DNA of 12,793 nucleotides from Candidatus Aminicenantota bacterium (GCA_027070475.1 JALXDT010000280.1:1-12793); one strand, 5' to 3'. Shown: positions 1 through 7,713, counted from the first letter of the stretch. Notes: generated by a model not told the origin, from the letters alone. Translations and numbers: made by a program.

Positions 1-3
1 AAT

Positions 4-1860
4 TTATTCTATCTCTTTAAGCCATACCACATCGTATGGTAATATTTTTAAATAGATTTTTCCATCCTCATCAGCCATCCATTCCATCTCGCTTACAAGG
101 TCCTTCCAATAATCTCCGCCAAAGTCTTTTATGGGAATCTCAAGTTTACATATATCCTTGCTTATATTGACAAGAGCAAGTATTGTTTCATCTCCTTCAG
201 GAGATTTTCTTAAAACAGAAAAAATTTTTGGTGAGAGTTTTATTATTTTTTGCTCTCCATTGGGATGAAAAGCCCTCTCTTTTGATCTGATTTTAACCAA
301 TCTTCCGAATTCCCTGCTGATCCTTGAAACCTTTGAAAGGGGATCCTTTAATGCATTCATTATAGCTTCATAGGATACCACCGTCCTGTTTATCGCTCTA
401 TTTGATTTTGTTTCCAAAACAGCTTGAATATCATTTTGAGTTCCTATCATACTGTGAAGATAAATCCCCGGAACACCTGCCAAAACAAGAGCAATGATTC
501 TTGATGCAACGAATCTTTTTACCTGAAATGCTATGTCTTCACTTTTATCATTTTCATCATTAAGGGCACTAAACCATGTGATATTTATTTCATAAGGTTC
601 TTTCCCTCCTCCGGCAACAGCTCTATAAGAGATAATCCCTCCGTGTTTTTGAGCTCTTTCTATTATTAAATCAATCTCTTCCTTTGGTAAGATATCCTTT
701 ACAGCCATCAATCCTATACCATCATGGGAATCAAGAAAATTAAAAAATGTGTTTGTCTTTGACTTGAGTTTTAATGTTTCAGCCCAATCACTAATTGCTG
801 TTGCATCCTCTTTATAAAAGGTGTAAAGAACAAGAGGAGGAAGAGCAAAATTATAAACCATCTGAGCTTCATCATCCCCATTTCCAAAGTATGAAATATT
901 TTCTTTATGGGGAACATTTGTCTCGGTTATAAGAGCAACCCATGGAGCCACAATTTTAAAAACATCTCTGAAGAGTTTTACAATCTCATGGGTTTGATCC
1001 AGATGGATACAGCTTGTCCCTGGTTCTGCCCATAAATATGTGACAGCATCAAGTCTTATTATGCTTGCTCCATGTCTGACATAAAATAGGAGAATCTCAA
1101 TAACTCTCATCAAAACTTCAGGATTCTTATAGTTCAAATCAATTTGATCATTTGAAAAAGTTGTCCAGACATAAACCGGACCATTTATTGAATGGTATTT
1201 TGAAAGAATATCCGAGGTTCTCGGCCTGAAAATTAATTTTCTCTGCTCAGGGGTAATATCATCGGGAGATTTGAATGATATGAAATATTCAAGATATCTT
1301 TTATTCCCATTTAAAAATTCCTGAAACCATCTGCTTTTTGAAGAAACATGATTAAAAACCCCGTCAAACATAAGCTGATACTTTTTTTCAAGCTCCTCTA
1401 TGTCATCCCATGTTCCAAGTCTCGGATCCACTGTTGTAAAATCTATCACCGAAAAACCTCTGTCAGAAGAATAAGGGAAAAAGGGTAAAATATGTATTGT
1501 GCTTATTTCACCTTCAAGATAGCTATCACAGAACTTTTCAAGAGCTTTTAACGGAGTATCATCCCCTCCCATTATGAGATCCCCGTATGTGATTAAAATT
1601 ATATCTTTCTGAGTAAATCTTTCTTCCGGAATAAAGTGTTTTTCCCTTTCTTTTAATTCATCAGGTTTATGAGCATAGTAAACCTTTAAAATTCTCTCAA
1701 GTTCAGGTAAATATTCATCCGCTTTCTCTTTTCCGTAAATAAACTTAAGTCTTTTATACAGCTGAGCTTTCTGCTCTTCTGTCAATTCCAAAAGAGGTTT
1801 TGTATAATCGGGTTCAGGATTATGAACAGTGTTAACATAGGAAAATTCTTTTTTCATCAT
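4..1860 (-). CDS. GH13 subfamily 18 sugar phosphorylase (sucrose 6-phosphate / glucosylglycerate phosphorylase type)
   Basis: This 618-residue protein has no signal peptide and is probably cytoplasmic. The GH13 (beta/alpha)8 motifs are in order: region I DGVFNH at 166-171, region II IIRLDA with nucleophile Asp271, region III ITETN with acid/base Glu313, and region IV LDSHD with the transition-state-stabilising Asp380. The stretch after the nucleophile (YLWAEPGTSCIHL, 275-287) is typical of the subfamily-18 branch holding sucrose-6-phosphate, glucosylglycerate and glucosylglycerol phosphorylases, rather than classic sucrose phosphorylase. Family enzymes cleave an alpha-glucoside with phosphate to give glucose 1-phosphate by a retaining mechanism, so it likely salvages a sugar or compatible solute. 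The acceptor cannot be fixed from sequence alone. Two ATG codons lie in tandem; AGGAGG at 1863-1868 ends 2 nt before the first and 5 nt before the second, so the ATG at 1855-1857 is the likelier start. It is transcribed divergently from the phosphodiesterase block; no partner gene is visible downstream. Confidence 0.9.
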   Translation of the reverse strand: MMKKEFSYVNTVHNPEPDYTKPLLELTEEQKAQLYKRLKFIYGKEKADEYLPELERILKVYYAHKPDELKEREKHFIPEERFTQKDIILITYGDLIMGGDDTPLKALEKFCDSYLEGEISTIHILPFFPYSSDRGFSVIDFTTVDPRLGTWDDIEELEKKYQLMFDGVFNHVSSKSRWFQEFLNGNKRYLEYFISFKSPDDITPEQRKLIFRPRTSDILSKYHSINGPVYVWTTFSNDQIDLNYKNPEVLMRVIEILLFYVRHGASIIRLDAVTYLWAEPGTSCIHLDQTHEIVKLFRDVFKIVAPWVALITETNVPHKENISYFGNGDDEAQMVYNFALPPLVLYTFYKEDATAISDWAETLKLKSKTNTFFNFLDSHDGIGLMAVKDILPKEEIDLIIERAQKHGGIISYRAVAGGGKEPYEINITWFSALNDENDKSEDIAFQVKRFVASRIIALVLAGVPGIYLHSMIGTQNDIQAVLETKSNRAINRTVVSYEAIMNALKDPLSKVSRISREFGRLVKIRSKERAFHPNGEQKIIKLSPKIFSVLRKSPEGDETILALVNISKDICKLEIPIKDFGGDYWKDLVSEMEWMADEDGKIYLKILPYDVVWLKEIE

Positions 1861-1862
1861 TC

Positions 1863-1868
1863 CCTCCT
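1863..1868 (-). promoter_or_regulatory. Ribosome binding site of the GH13 gene
   Basis: The minus strand reads AGGAGG followed by GA and then ATGATG. The spacing is 2 nt to the first ATG and 5 nt to the second, which favours the second ATG (1855-1857) as the initiation codon. Confidence 0.75.
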
Positions 1869-1883
1869 AAAATCTCATTTAAT

Positions 1884-1912
1884 AATTTAACTTAAATTTT
1901 AATGTTTTTCAA
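1884..1912 (-). promoter_or_regulatory. Possible promoter of the GH13 phosphorylase gene
   Basis: On the minus strand TTGAAA (1907-1912) is followed after 17 nt by TAAATT (1884-1889), a 4 of 6 match to the -10 consensus. Transcription would start near 1877, giving a leader of about 20 nt that contains the Shine-Dalgarno site. The region is very AT-rich, so chance matches are easy. Confidence 0.35.
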
Positions 1913-1946
1913 ATCAAAAAAACTTAATATTTCTTAAAAATTGCTT

Positions 1947-1975
1947 TTGCTTTATACAGAGAAAAGTGGTAAAAT
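1947..1975 (+). promoter_or_regulatory. Candidate promoter of the five-gene phosphodiesterase block
   Basis: TTGCTT (1947-1952) and TAAAAT (1970-1975) are 17 nt apart. The predicted transcription start falls at about 1981-1983, on top of the ATG at 1981. If this promoter is used, the mRNA is leaderless and the upstream GTG at 1966 is not transcribed. A competing -10, TATACA at 1953-1958, has only a weak -35 (TTTCTT, 1930-1935) and would start near 1965. Confidence 0.4.
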
Positions 1976-4065
1976 ATGCGATGAATAGATTTAAATTAAT
2001 AATAATTTTAATTTTCGGTTTAACAATAAGTTTACAGGCTTATGTGGGGCCCGGAGCAGGTTTTGCTTTTCTTGGTTCCTTCTTATTCATATTTTTAGCT
2101 TTTATTGTCGCAATTTTCAATTTTCTTACATTCCCGATAAGAGCTTTAATAAGATTTTTTAAAAGATACAAAGCCCTTAAAAATGCGAGGGTAAAAAGAG
2201 TCATAATTTTAGGTTTTGACGGAATGGATTTTAAATTAACAGGAGAGCTTATAAATAAAGGCCTTCTTCCCAATTTTAAAAAATTAAAAGAGAATGGAAC
2301 CTTTGCCCCGTTGAAAAGCACTGAACCCCCGATTTCCCCTGTGGCATGGTCAACATTTGCAACCGGCGTTAATCCGGGGAAACACAATATATTCGACTTT
2401 TTGACAAGAGATCCCAATACCTACCTTCCTGCACTTGCATCAACAGAGATAATTCCCCCTAAAAAGTATCTCAATATTGGAAAATACAAAATACCTATTT
2501 CAAAACCTGTAATAGAATTGCTTAGGAAAAGTAAGGCTTTCTGGAAAATAACAGGAGAGCACGGAATTTACTCCTCTGTTTTGAGAGTACCAATAACCTT
2601 TCCTCCTGAAAAATTTTACGGGAATATGACTTCAGGCCTCGGTACTCCTGACCTTAGAGGAACACAGGGAAGCTTTACCTATATTTCTGAAAAAAGTATG
2701 AATGAGGATTTTTCAATTTCAGACGGAGTTTCAGTAATACTTGAAAAGATAAAAGAGGATGAGTTTATTGCAAGAATACCGGGCCCGGAACATCCCCTAT
2801 TAAAAGAAAAAAAGAATCTTGAAGCCATAGTTAAAATAAAAAAATTGGATGATGAAAGGATAGAAATTGAAACTTCAAAAGAGAAACACACAATAAAAAA
2901 AGGGAAACTTTCCGAATGGACAAAACTTGAATTCGGCTCCGGATTGATAAAAGTTTCGGGAATAGCAAGATGGTTTTTAATAGACACAAAGCCCTATCTG
3001 AAAATCTATCTTTCTCCTATAAACATTGACCCTGAAAAACCTGCAATGGATGTAAGTTATCCGAAGATTTTTTCAGTTTACCTTTCAAAGATGTTCGGAC
3101 CTTTTGCAACACTTGGGATGGTGGAAGATACCTGGGCACTCAATGAAGGATTGCTTTCGGAGGAAGGTTATCTTGATCAGGTATATACAGCACAGGAGGA
3201 GAGAGAAAAAATTTTCTGGGATACATTTTCAAAGGTTAAAGAGGGTCTTCTTGTATCTGTTTTTGAAGCTACGGACAGAATTCAACATATGTTCTGGAGA
3301 TATATGAATGATGAATCCCCCGCACCAAAAAACGGAAATAAACCTGAAATAGTTAATGCTATTCCGATTGTTTATCAAAAAATGGATGAATTAGTAGGGA
3401 AAGTGCTGAATAAGATGAAAAAGGATGATGCACTCATAATTGTTTCTGACCATGGATTCAATAAATTTAACAGAGGTTTTAATGTAAATACCTGGCTTTA
3501 CAAGGAAGGCTATCTTGCACTCAAAGATGGTAAAACAGAGAGTGGTAAATGGTTTGCAGATGTAGATTGGAGCAAAACAAAGGCCTATGGGACAGGCCTT
3601 GGCGGGATCTTCTTAAATATCAAGGGGAGAGAAAAATACGGGATAGTTGAAAAGGGAGAAGAGGCGGAAAAATTAAAGAGAGAAATAAAGAGCAAGCTTG
3701 AAGGATTGAAAGATCCTGTAACAGGAAAAACTGCAATAGATATAGTCTCAATAAGAGAAGATATATATAAGGGAGCCTATGTTGTAAATGCTCCTGATAT
3801 TATTATCGGATATGCAATAGGATACAGAATATCATGGGAATCTGCCGTCGGAGAAGTTGGCGGTGATATTTTTGTTGACAACACAAGGTTATGGAGCGGA
3901 GATCACTGCTTTACTTCGGAAACAGTTCCTGGAATATTTTTTTCAAACAAAAAAATCAACAGAAAAGATCCCACGCTTGCAGATATTTCTCCGTCTGTTC
4001 TCTCTCTGTTCGGGATTAAAATCCCGGCTTTTATTGATGGGAGAGATCTGGAGGTAGGAAAATGA
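1966..4065 (+). CDS. Membrane-anchored AlkP-superfamily phosphodiesterase/phosphatase (type I phosphodiesterase family), paralogue 1
   Basis: This 699-residue enzyme has the alkaline-phosphatase fold with the two-metal site visible: Asp85 (GFDGMD), nucleophile Thr130 in the TFATG segment, Asp437 and His441 (ATDRIQH), Asp495-His496 (SDHGF) and His647 (GDHCF). A beta-rich insertion of about 240-360 separates the halves of the catalytic domain. The N-terminus has a hydrophobic run at 11-24, a YVGPGAG turn at 26-32 and a second hydrophobic segment at 33-57. A strongly basic stretch with nine Arg/Lys follows at 59-78. The family hydrolyses phosphomono- or diesters or transfers phospho-groups; the substrate here is unknown. 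Sulfatase-type CxPxR is absent. Residue numbers count from the GTG at 1966, which has only a weak GAGA upstream; the ATG at 1981 (residue 6) is at least as likely and fits the promoter better. The stop overlaps the next start by 4 nt (ATGA), implying translational coupling with its paralogue. Confidence 0.85.
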   Translation: MVKYAMNRFKLIIILIFGLTISLQAYVGPGAGFAFLGSFLFIFLAFIVAIFNFLTFPIRALIRFFKRYKALKNARVKRVIILGFDGMDFKLTGELINKGLLPNFKKLKENGTFAPLKSTEPPISPVAWSTFATGVNPGKHNIFDFLTRDPNTYLPALASTEIIPPKKYLNIGKYKIPISKPVIELLRKSKAFWKITGEHGIYSSVLRVPITFPPEKFYGNMTSGLGTPDLRGTQGSFTYISEKSMNEDFSISDGVSVILEKIKEDEFIARIPGPEHPLLKEKKNLEAIVKIKKLDDERIEIETSKEKHTIKKGKLSEWTKLEFGSGLIKVSGIARWFLIDTKPYLKIYLSPINIDPEKPAMDVSYPKIFSVYLSKMFGPFATLGMVEDTWALNEGLLSEEGYLDQVYTAQEEREKIFWDTFSKVKEGLLVSVFEATDRIQHMFWRYMNDESPAPKNGNKPEIVNAIPIVYQKMDELVGKVLNKMKKDDALIIVSDHGFNKFNRGFNVNTWLYKEGYLALKDGKTESGKWFADVDWSKTKAYGTGLGGIFLNIKGREKYGIVEKGEEAEKLKREIKSKLEGLKDPVTGKTAIDIVSIREDIYKGAYVVNAPDIIIGYAIGYRISWESAVGEVGGDIFVDNTRLWSGDHCFTSETVPGIFFSNKKINRKDPTLADISPSVLSLFGIKIPAFIDGRDLEVGK

Positions 4066-6035
4066 AAAGAAGAGAATTTTTAAAATTAAGCGGGTTCCTT
4101 TTAACTTTTCCCTCGGTTTTTACCCGCTTTTTAAAAGGAGAAAAGTTATACGATAAGGTTTTAATAATAGGTTTTGATGGAATGGACCCAAGAATTGCAA
4201 TGAAGCTTGTGGAAGAAGGGAAAATGCCCAATCTTAGAAATTTTTTAAACACAGAGGGAACTCTTTCAAAGATGATGTCAACCCCTCCGCCGGCAAGTCC
4301 GGTTGCATGGGCAAGCTTTACCACAGGAAGAGATCCCGGAGCGCACGGAATATTTGATTTCATCCATAGAGATCCTGAAACATATATCCCGAAATTTTCA
4401 ATTGCAGATGCTGTTCCACCTAAAAAATTCCTAAAATTAGGGAGTTATAAAGTTCCACTGGACAGTGGAGATGTTATTTTAAACAGAAAAACCACTCCAT
4501 TCTGGGATTATATTCAGGACAGTGAAATAGAGGCCACAGTATTTAAAATACCCTCAAACTATCCTCCCTCTGATATGAGATTCGGAAGAGCCTTATCCGG
4601 AATGGGAACACCGGATGTTTTAGGTGGTTATGGAACTTACACCCTTTATACAACGGATGAGGATGAGGCAAGAAAAGAGTATTCGGGAGCAAATGTCTCC
4701 TATGCATATTTTGATGAAAACAATATGCTTGAAGGTGAGATCGAAGGACCTCCCAATGCACTGAAAGAGGATGGCGAGCCTACTGTAGCAGAATTTAAAG
4801 TGTACTGGGATAGAAATCATAAAACAGCAAGGGTAGATATTCAGGGTAAAGAACTTTATCTTAAAGAGGGAGATTTTAGCAAATGGATAGAGATAGAATT
4901 TGATATTATACCCAATATAAAAAGCATAAAAGCAATCGTAAGATTTTATCTCTTAAATGCTTATGATAAGTTCAGACTCTATATTTCCCCCCCTTCAATA
5001 GATCCGGCAGACCCAGCTCAACCTATCAGTTCTCCGGAAGATTACAGCAAAGAACTTGTGGAAAAGGTTGGGCTTTACCATACTCTCGGACTCCCCGCTG
5101 ATACAAAGGCTCTGAGCAATGAAACCTTTAAGATGGAGAACTTTCTTGTTCAGGCAAATTCTGTTCTTGATGAAAGCAAGAAAATCTTTGAATATGAACT
5201 GGCAAGATTTAATTCATTGAAAAGAGGATTGCTCTTTTTCTATTTCTCAAGCCTTGATCAGGGCTCCCATATGCTATGGTCATTGAGAGATCCGGAGCAT
5301 CCATTTTATCATCCTGAAGTGGCAAAAGAGTTTGGAGATCAGGTAGAGGTTCTTTACAGAGAATTTGATAAAATCATAGGAAGGACATTAAAAGCAATGC
5401 CCAAGAATACACCTTTGATAATACTTTCAGACCATGGTTTTAATAGTTTCAGAAGAAGAGTTAATGTAAACAGAATCCTTTATGAAGGAGGATTCTTAAA
5501 ACTTAATACAAACGAGTTTCCCGCTTCAATTTTGGAAGATGCCAATTGGGATGAAACAAAAGCCTATGCGATAGGCTTAAATGGTTTGTATCTGAATCTC
5601 AGAGGAAGAGAGGCTAACGGAATAGTTTCCCCCGATGAAAAGAGAGCTGTTCTTGAAGATATAAAGAAACTTTTATTATCCTATAGAGATCCGAAGACAG
5701 GAGTGCCGGCTATTACAAAAGTCTTTATAACTGAGGATGTGTTTGCCCACGATAATCCTAAGGTTATGCCGGATATAGTTGTTGGCTTTAATCATCTTTA
5801 CAGAGTGGATAATGATTCTGCTCTGGGAACAATGGGTAAAGAAGCGATCACAGACAATATGGATTGGTGGGCAGGAGATCACTGTATTGATCCGCACTTT
5901 GTCATGGCAAGTCTGATTACAAATATTAAAATAGATAAAAAAAGGACACCTGTTATCTGGGACCTTGCTCCCACTGTATTAAAACTTTTCGGAATTGACA
6001 TACCCTCTGATATGAGAGGGAAAAGCTTAATTTAG
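4062..6035 (+). CDS. Tat-exported AlkP-superfamily phosphodiesterase/phosphatase, paralogue 2
   Basis: This 657-residue protein is homologous along its length to the upstream enzyme. It opens with MKRREFLKLSG, a near-perfect twin-arginine motif (RRxFLK), followed by a short hydrophobic stretch to about residue 20. It is therefore predicted to fold with its metals and be exported to the periplasm. No clear signal-peptidase site is visible, so it may stay anchored. The catalytic set is complete: Asp39 (GFDGMD), Ser85 as the likely nucleophile (SFTTG, where paralogue 1 has Thr), Asp399 and His403 (LDQGSH), Asp457-His458 (SDHGF) and His607 (GDHCI). The same beta-rich insertion lies at about 205-320. 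The start is set by GGAGGT at 4050-4055, 6 nt upstream, and it overlaps the previous stop by 4 nt. The shared domain plan points to a related substrate; which one is not shown by the sequence. Confidence 0.87.
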   Translation: MKRREFLKLSGFLLTFPSVFTRFLKGEKLYDKVLIIGFDGMDPRIAMKLVEEGKMPNLRNFLNTEGTLSKMMSTPPPASPVAWASFTTGRDPGAHGIFDFIHRDPETYIPKFSIADAVPPKKFLKLGSYKVPLDSGDVILNRKTTPFWDYIQDSEIEATVFKIPSNYPPSDMRFGRALSGMGTPDVLGGYGTYTLYTTDEDEARKEYSGANVSYAYFDENNMLEGEIEGPPNALKEDGEPTVAEFKVYWDRNHKTARVDIQGKELYLKEGDFSKWIEIEFDIIPNIKSIKAIVRFYLLNAYDKFRLYISPPSIDPADPAQPISSPEDYSKELVEKVGLYHTLGLPADTKALSNETFKMENFLVQANSVLDESKKIFEYELARFNSLKRGLLFFYFSSLDQGSHMLWSLRDPEHPFYHPEVAKEFGDQVEVLYREFDKIIGRTLKAMPKNTPLIILSDHGFNSFRRRVNVNRILYEGGFLKLNTNEFPASILEDANWDETKAYAIGLNGLYLNLRGREANGIVSPDEKRAVLEDIKKLLLSYRDPKTGVPAITKVFITEDVFAHDNPKVMPDIVVGFNHLYRVDNDSALGTMGKEAITDNMDWWAGDHCIDPHFVMASLITNIKIDKKRTPVIWDLAPTVLKLFGIDIPSDMRGKSLI

Positions 6036-6040
6036 GAGGT
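6034..6040 (+). promoter_or_regulatory. Strong ribosome binding site overlapping the upstream stop codon
   Basis: AGGAGGT begins inside the TAG stop of the second AlkP gene and sits 4 nt before the ATG of the small RHH-like gene. It is among the best Shine-Dalgarno sites in the block and suggests that the small protein is translated efficiently. Confidence 0.75.
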
Positions 6041-6044
6041 TAAT

Positions 6045-6233
6045 ATGTTTGGAAAAAAGGTTAAACTAAGTAAAGAGGTTTTTGAAAAAGCGGAAGCTTT
6101 AATGGAAATAAGAGGTTACTCCTCTATGGAAGAACTTATAAATCATCTTATTGAAAAAGAGTTTCAGGAAATTAAAGATGGTGGAGATGAGGAGGCAATA
6201 GAGAAATTAAAAGGATTGGGATATATTTCATAA
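6045..6233 (+). CDS. Small ribbon-helix-helix-like protein with LGYI tail
   Basis: This 62-residue protein matches the ribbon-helix-helix pattern: a short basic strand (KKVKLS, 4-9), helix A (10-22), a GYSS turn (24-27) and helix B (28-41). An acidic linker and a C-terminal KLKGLGYIS follow. RHH proteins are usually dimeric DNA-binding regulators, so autoregulation of this operon is possible. However, the LxxLGY ending resembles tails I associate with sulfatases and AlkP-type phosphodiesterases, so a role as a partner peptide of the two upstream enzymes is an alternative. The gene has a strong AGGAGGT site, starts 9 nt after the upstream stop, and ends directly at the next ATG. It is short, but its position, RBS and codon use in line with its neighbours make it a real gene. 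Function is not established. Confidence 0.78.
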   Translation: MFGKKVKLSKEVFEKAEALMEIRGYSSMEELINHLIEKEFQEIKDGGDEEAIEKLKGLGYIS

Positions 6234-7070
6234 ATGACAAAATTTAATCTTTTAATCACTAAAATTTTTGATTATATACTGTATCCTTTCTCTTTTTTAA
6301 ATCCATTCTGGGCGATTCTCTTTCTGAGTTTTGTCTCCTCAATAGTGGTTCTTATAATTTACGCTGCGGTTTCAAGCCCCACCAAGATAAAGGATGCCAA
6401 GGATAAAATCAAAGGGCATATTTTAGCTATAAGAATATACAGAGATCACTGGAAGGTTCTTCTTCTATCTTTTGTTAAGAGTTTATTTTACACTTTAAAG
6501 TATTTTACCCTGAACTTTTTCCCGATTATATTCATTTTACCGATTCTCTTTTTTGTTTTTGCTCAGATGGAGGTCAGATACGGTTACAGACCTTTTGTAA
6601 AGGGAGAAGATACTGTTGTAAAGGTAAGGTTTACAGATGATTTTGACCTTGAAAGCTCTGAAATCAAACTCCAAAAAACTAATAGTGTAATAGAAAAGAT
6701 TCCCCCTGTTTTTGTGAAGGCCTTGAATGAAGCTGACTATGTATTAAAAATAGAAAATGACAAACCTTTTACTCTGAGCTTTGATATCAATGGAAAAAGC
6801 TATAAAAAGAAGTTCGCTGTATTAAAGAAAAAAGGAAATAAGTCCGAAGCTCTTGGGCTAAAAACCTTCTATGTATCAAATCCCGAAGTTTTTCTCTACC
6901 CGGCTGAAAACAAAGTCATTGAAAATTCAGAGGTAAAGTATATATATACAAAGTATCCTCCCTATAGAATCAATTTTCTGGGAACAAAACTTCACTGGCT
7001 CTGGCACTATCTTTTGTGGACATTGGTAATAGTGTTAGCTCTTAAAAACAAATTCGGAGTGGAATTTTAG
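6234..7070 (+). CDS. Three-helix membrane protein of unknown function with Oxa1/EMC3-like layout
   Basis: I do not recognise a named family for this 278-residue protein. It shows TM1 at about 25-46, then a long basic amphipathic segment at 49-92 with many Lys/Arg. TM2 at about 93-111 is followed by a beta-rich, probably extracytoplasmic domain at 112-250 (beginning RYGYRPF). TM3 at about 253-270 leads to a short basic end, KNKFGVEF. By the positive-inside rule the 49-92 segment and the C-terminus are cytoplasmic. An N-out TM1, a cytoplasmic helical segment and then TM2/TM3 resembles the Oxa1/YidC/EMC3/DUF106 insertase layout; this is an analogy of topology, not a demonstrated homology. The ATG follows the previous TAA with no gap and no good Shine-Dalgarno site, so translation probably depends on coupling to the RHH-like gene. 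The context suggests a membrane partner of the AlkP pair. Confidence 0.8.
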   Translation: MTKFNLLITKIFDYILYPFSFLNPFWAILFLSFVSSIVVLIIYAAVSSPTKIKDAKDKIKGHILAIRIYRDHWKVLLLSFVKSLFYTLKYFTLNFFPIIFILPILFFVFAQMEVRYGYRPFVKGEDTVVKVRFTDDFDLESSEIKLQKTNSVIEKIPPVFVKALNEADYVLKIENDKPFTLSFDINGKSYKKKFAVLKKKGNKSEALGLKTFYVSNPEVFLYPAENKVIENSEVKYIYTKYPPYRINFLGTKLHWLWHYLLWTLVIVLALKNKFGVEF

Positions 7071-7083
7071 TAATCTTTAAGTT

Positions 7084-7713
7084 TTGAGAAAGGGAAAGGT
7101 TTTTCTTTCTGTTTTTATTGCTTTTTTCCTTTGGTTTATTACATTTTATTTAAAACCTCTGAATTTCTGGATTTTAATGAGTTTTTCAACTCTAATTCTC
7201 TTTCTGATTTCTATCTTTCTGGACAAATCCATTCTTTCGGAGTTAAAACCTGAGTTAAATTCTCTTATGTTTGGCATCATTTCTGCCATTTTCTTATATC
7301 TTATATTTCTTTTTGGAAATTTGTTTATCAACTATCTAACCCTTAAATTTAACATTATTTCGGATAAAGGAAGTCTGATTGAAAATATATATGCAAATAA
7401 AAGTAGGTTTTCTCCCGTTTTAATCTCTGCTTTAATATTTTTTCCCATTGCCTTTGGGGAAGAGGTATTCTGGAGAGGCTTTGTTCAGAAAAATTTATCC
7501 TTGCACTATAGCAAATGGGAAGCTCTTTTAATTACCGTTTTTTTATACACCTTTATTCATATATTCTCAATGAATCCAATTTTAATGATTGCAGCCTTTG
7601 TTTGTGGAATTTTCTGGGGAATTATCTATCTTTACACAGATAAATTAAATATTGTCCTTATCTCGCACATCGTCTGGGACCTTCTGATTTTTGTGATTTA
7701 TCCGATAAGGTAA
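7084..7713 (+). CDS. CPBP-family (CAAX-type) intramembrane metalloprotease
   Basis: This 209-residue polytopic protein has hydrophobic segments at about 6-22, 27-46, 62-83, 112-124, 147-162, 165-184 and 189-206. All three family motifs are present: EExxxR as Glu126-Glu127 to Arg131, a His at 159 in the TFIHIF segment, and HxxxD as His195 and Asp199. Family members are intramembrane glutamate/metal-dependent proteases that process prenylated proteins, bacteriocins or other membrane substrates; no substrate is indicated here. The only in-frame start before residue 32 is TTG at 7084, because an in-frame TAA lies at 7078-7080. That TTG has no clear Shine-Dalgarno site and lies 13 nt after the previous stop, so the exact start is uncertain. 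It is the last gene of the block and may be a passenger rather than a functional partner. Confidence 0.82.
   Translation: MRKGKVFLSVFIAFFLWFITFYLKPLNFWILMSFSTLILFLISIFLDKSILSELKPELNSLMFGIISAIFLYLIFLFGNLFINYLTLKFNIISDKGSLIENIYANKSRFSPVLISALIFFPIAFGEEVFWRGFVQKNLSLHYSKWEALLITVFLYTFIHIFSMNPILMIAAFVCGIFWGIIYLYTDKLNIVLISHIVWDLLIFVIYPIR

Noticed and set aside
2040..2417. 125-residue minus-strand reading frame, with a similar one at 4031-4363
   Set aside because: Both lie antisense to the same conserved AlkP region (the FDGMD to nucleophile segment). Their resemblance simply mirrors the paralogy on the plus strand.
1966..6035. Annotation of the AlkP pair as sulfatases or cofactor-independent phosphoglycerate mutases
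   Set aside because: The sulfatase CxPxR/SxPxR signature is absent and the nucleophile segment (xFxTG) is of phosphodiesterase type. N-terminal membrane or Tat signals also argue against a glycolytic mutase.
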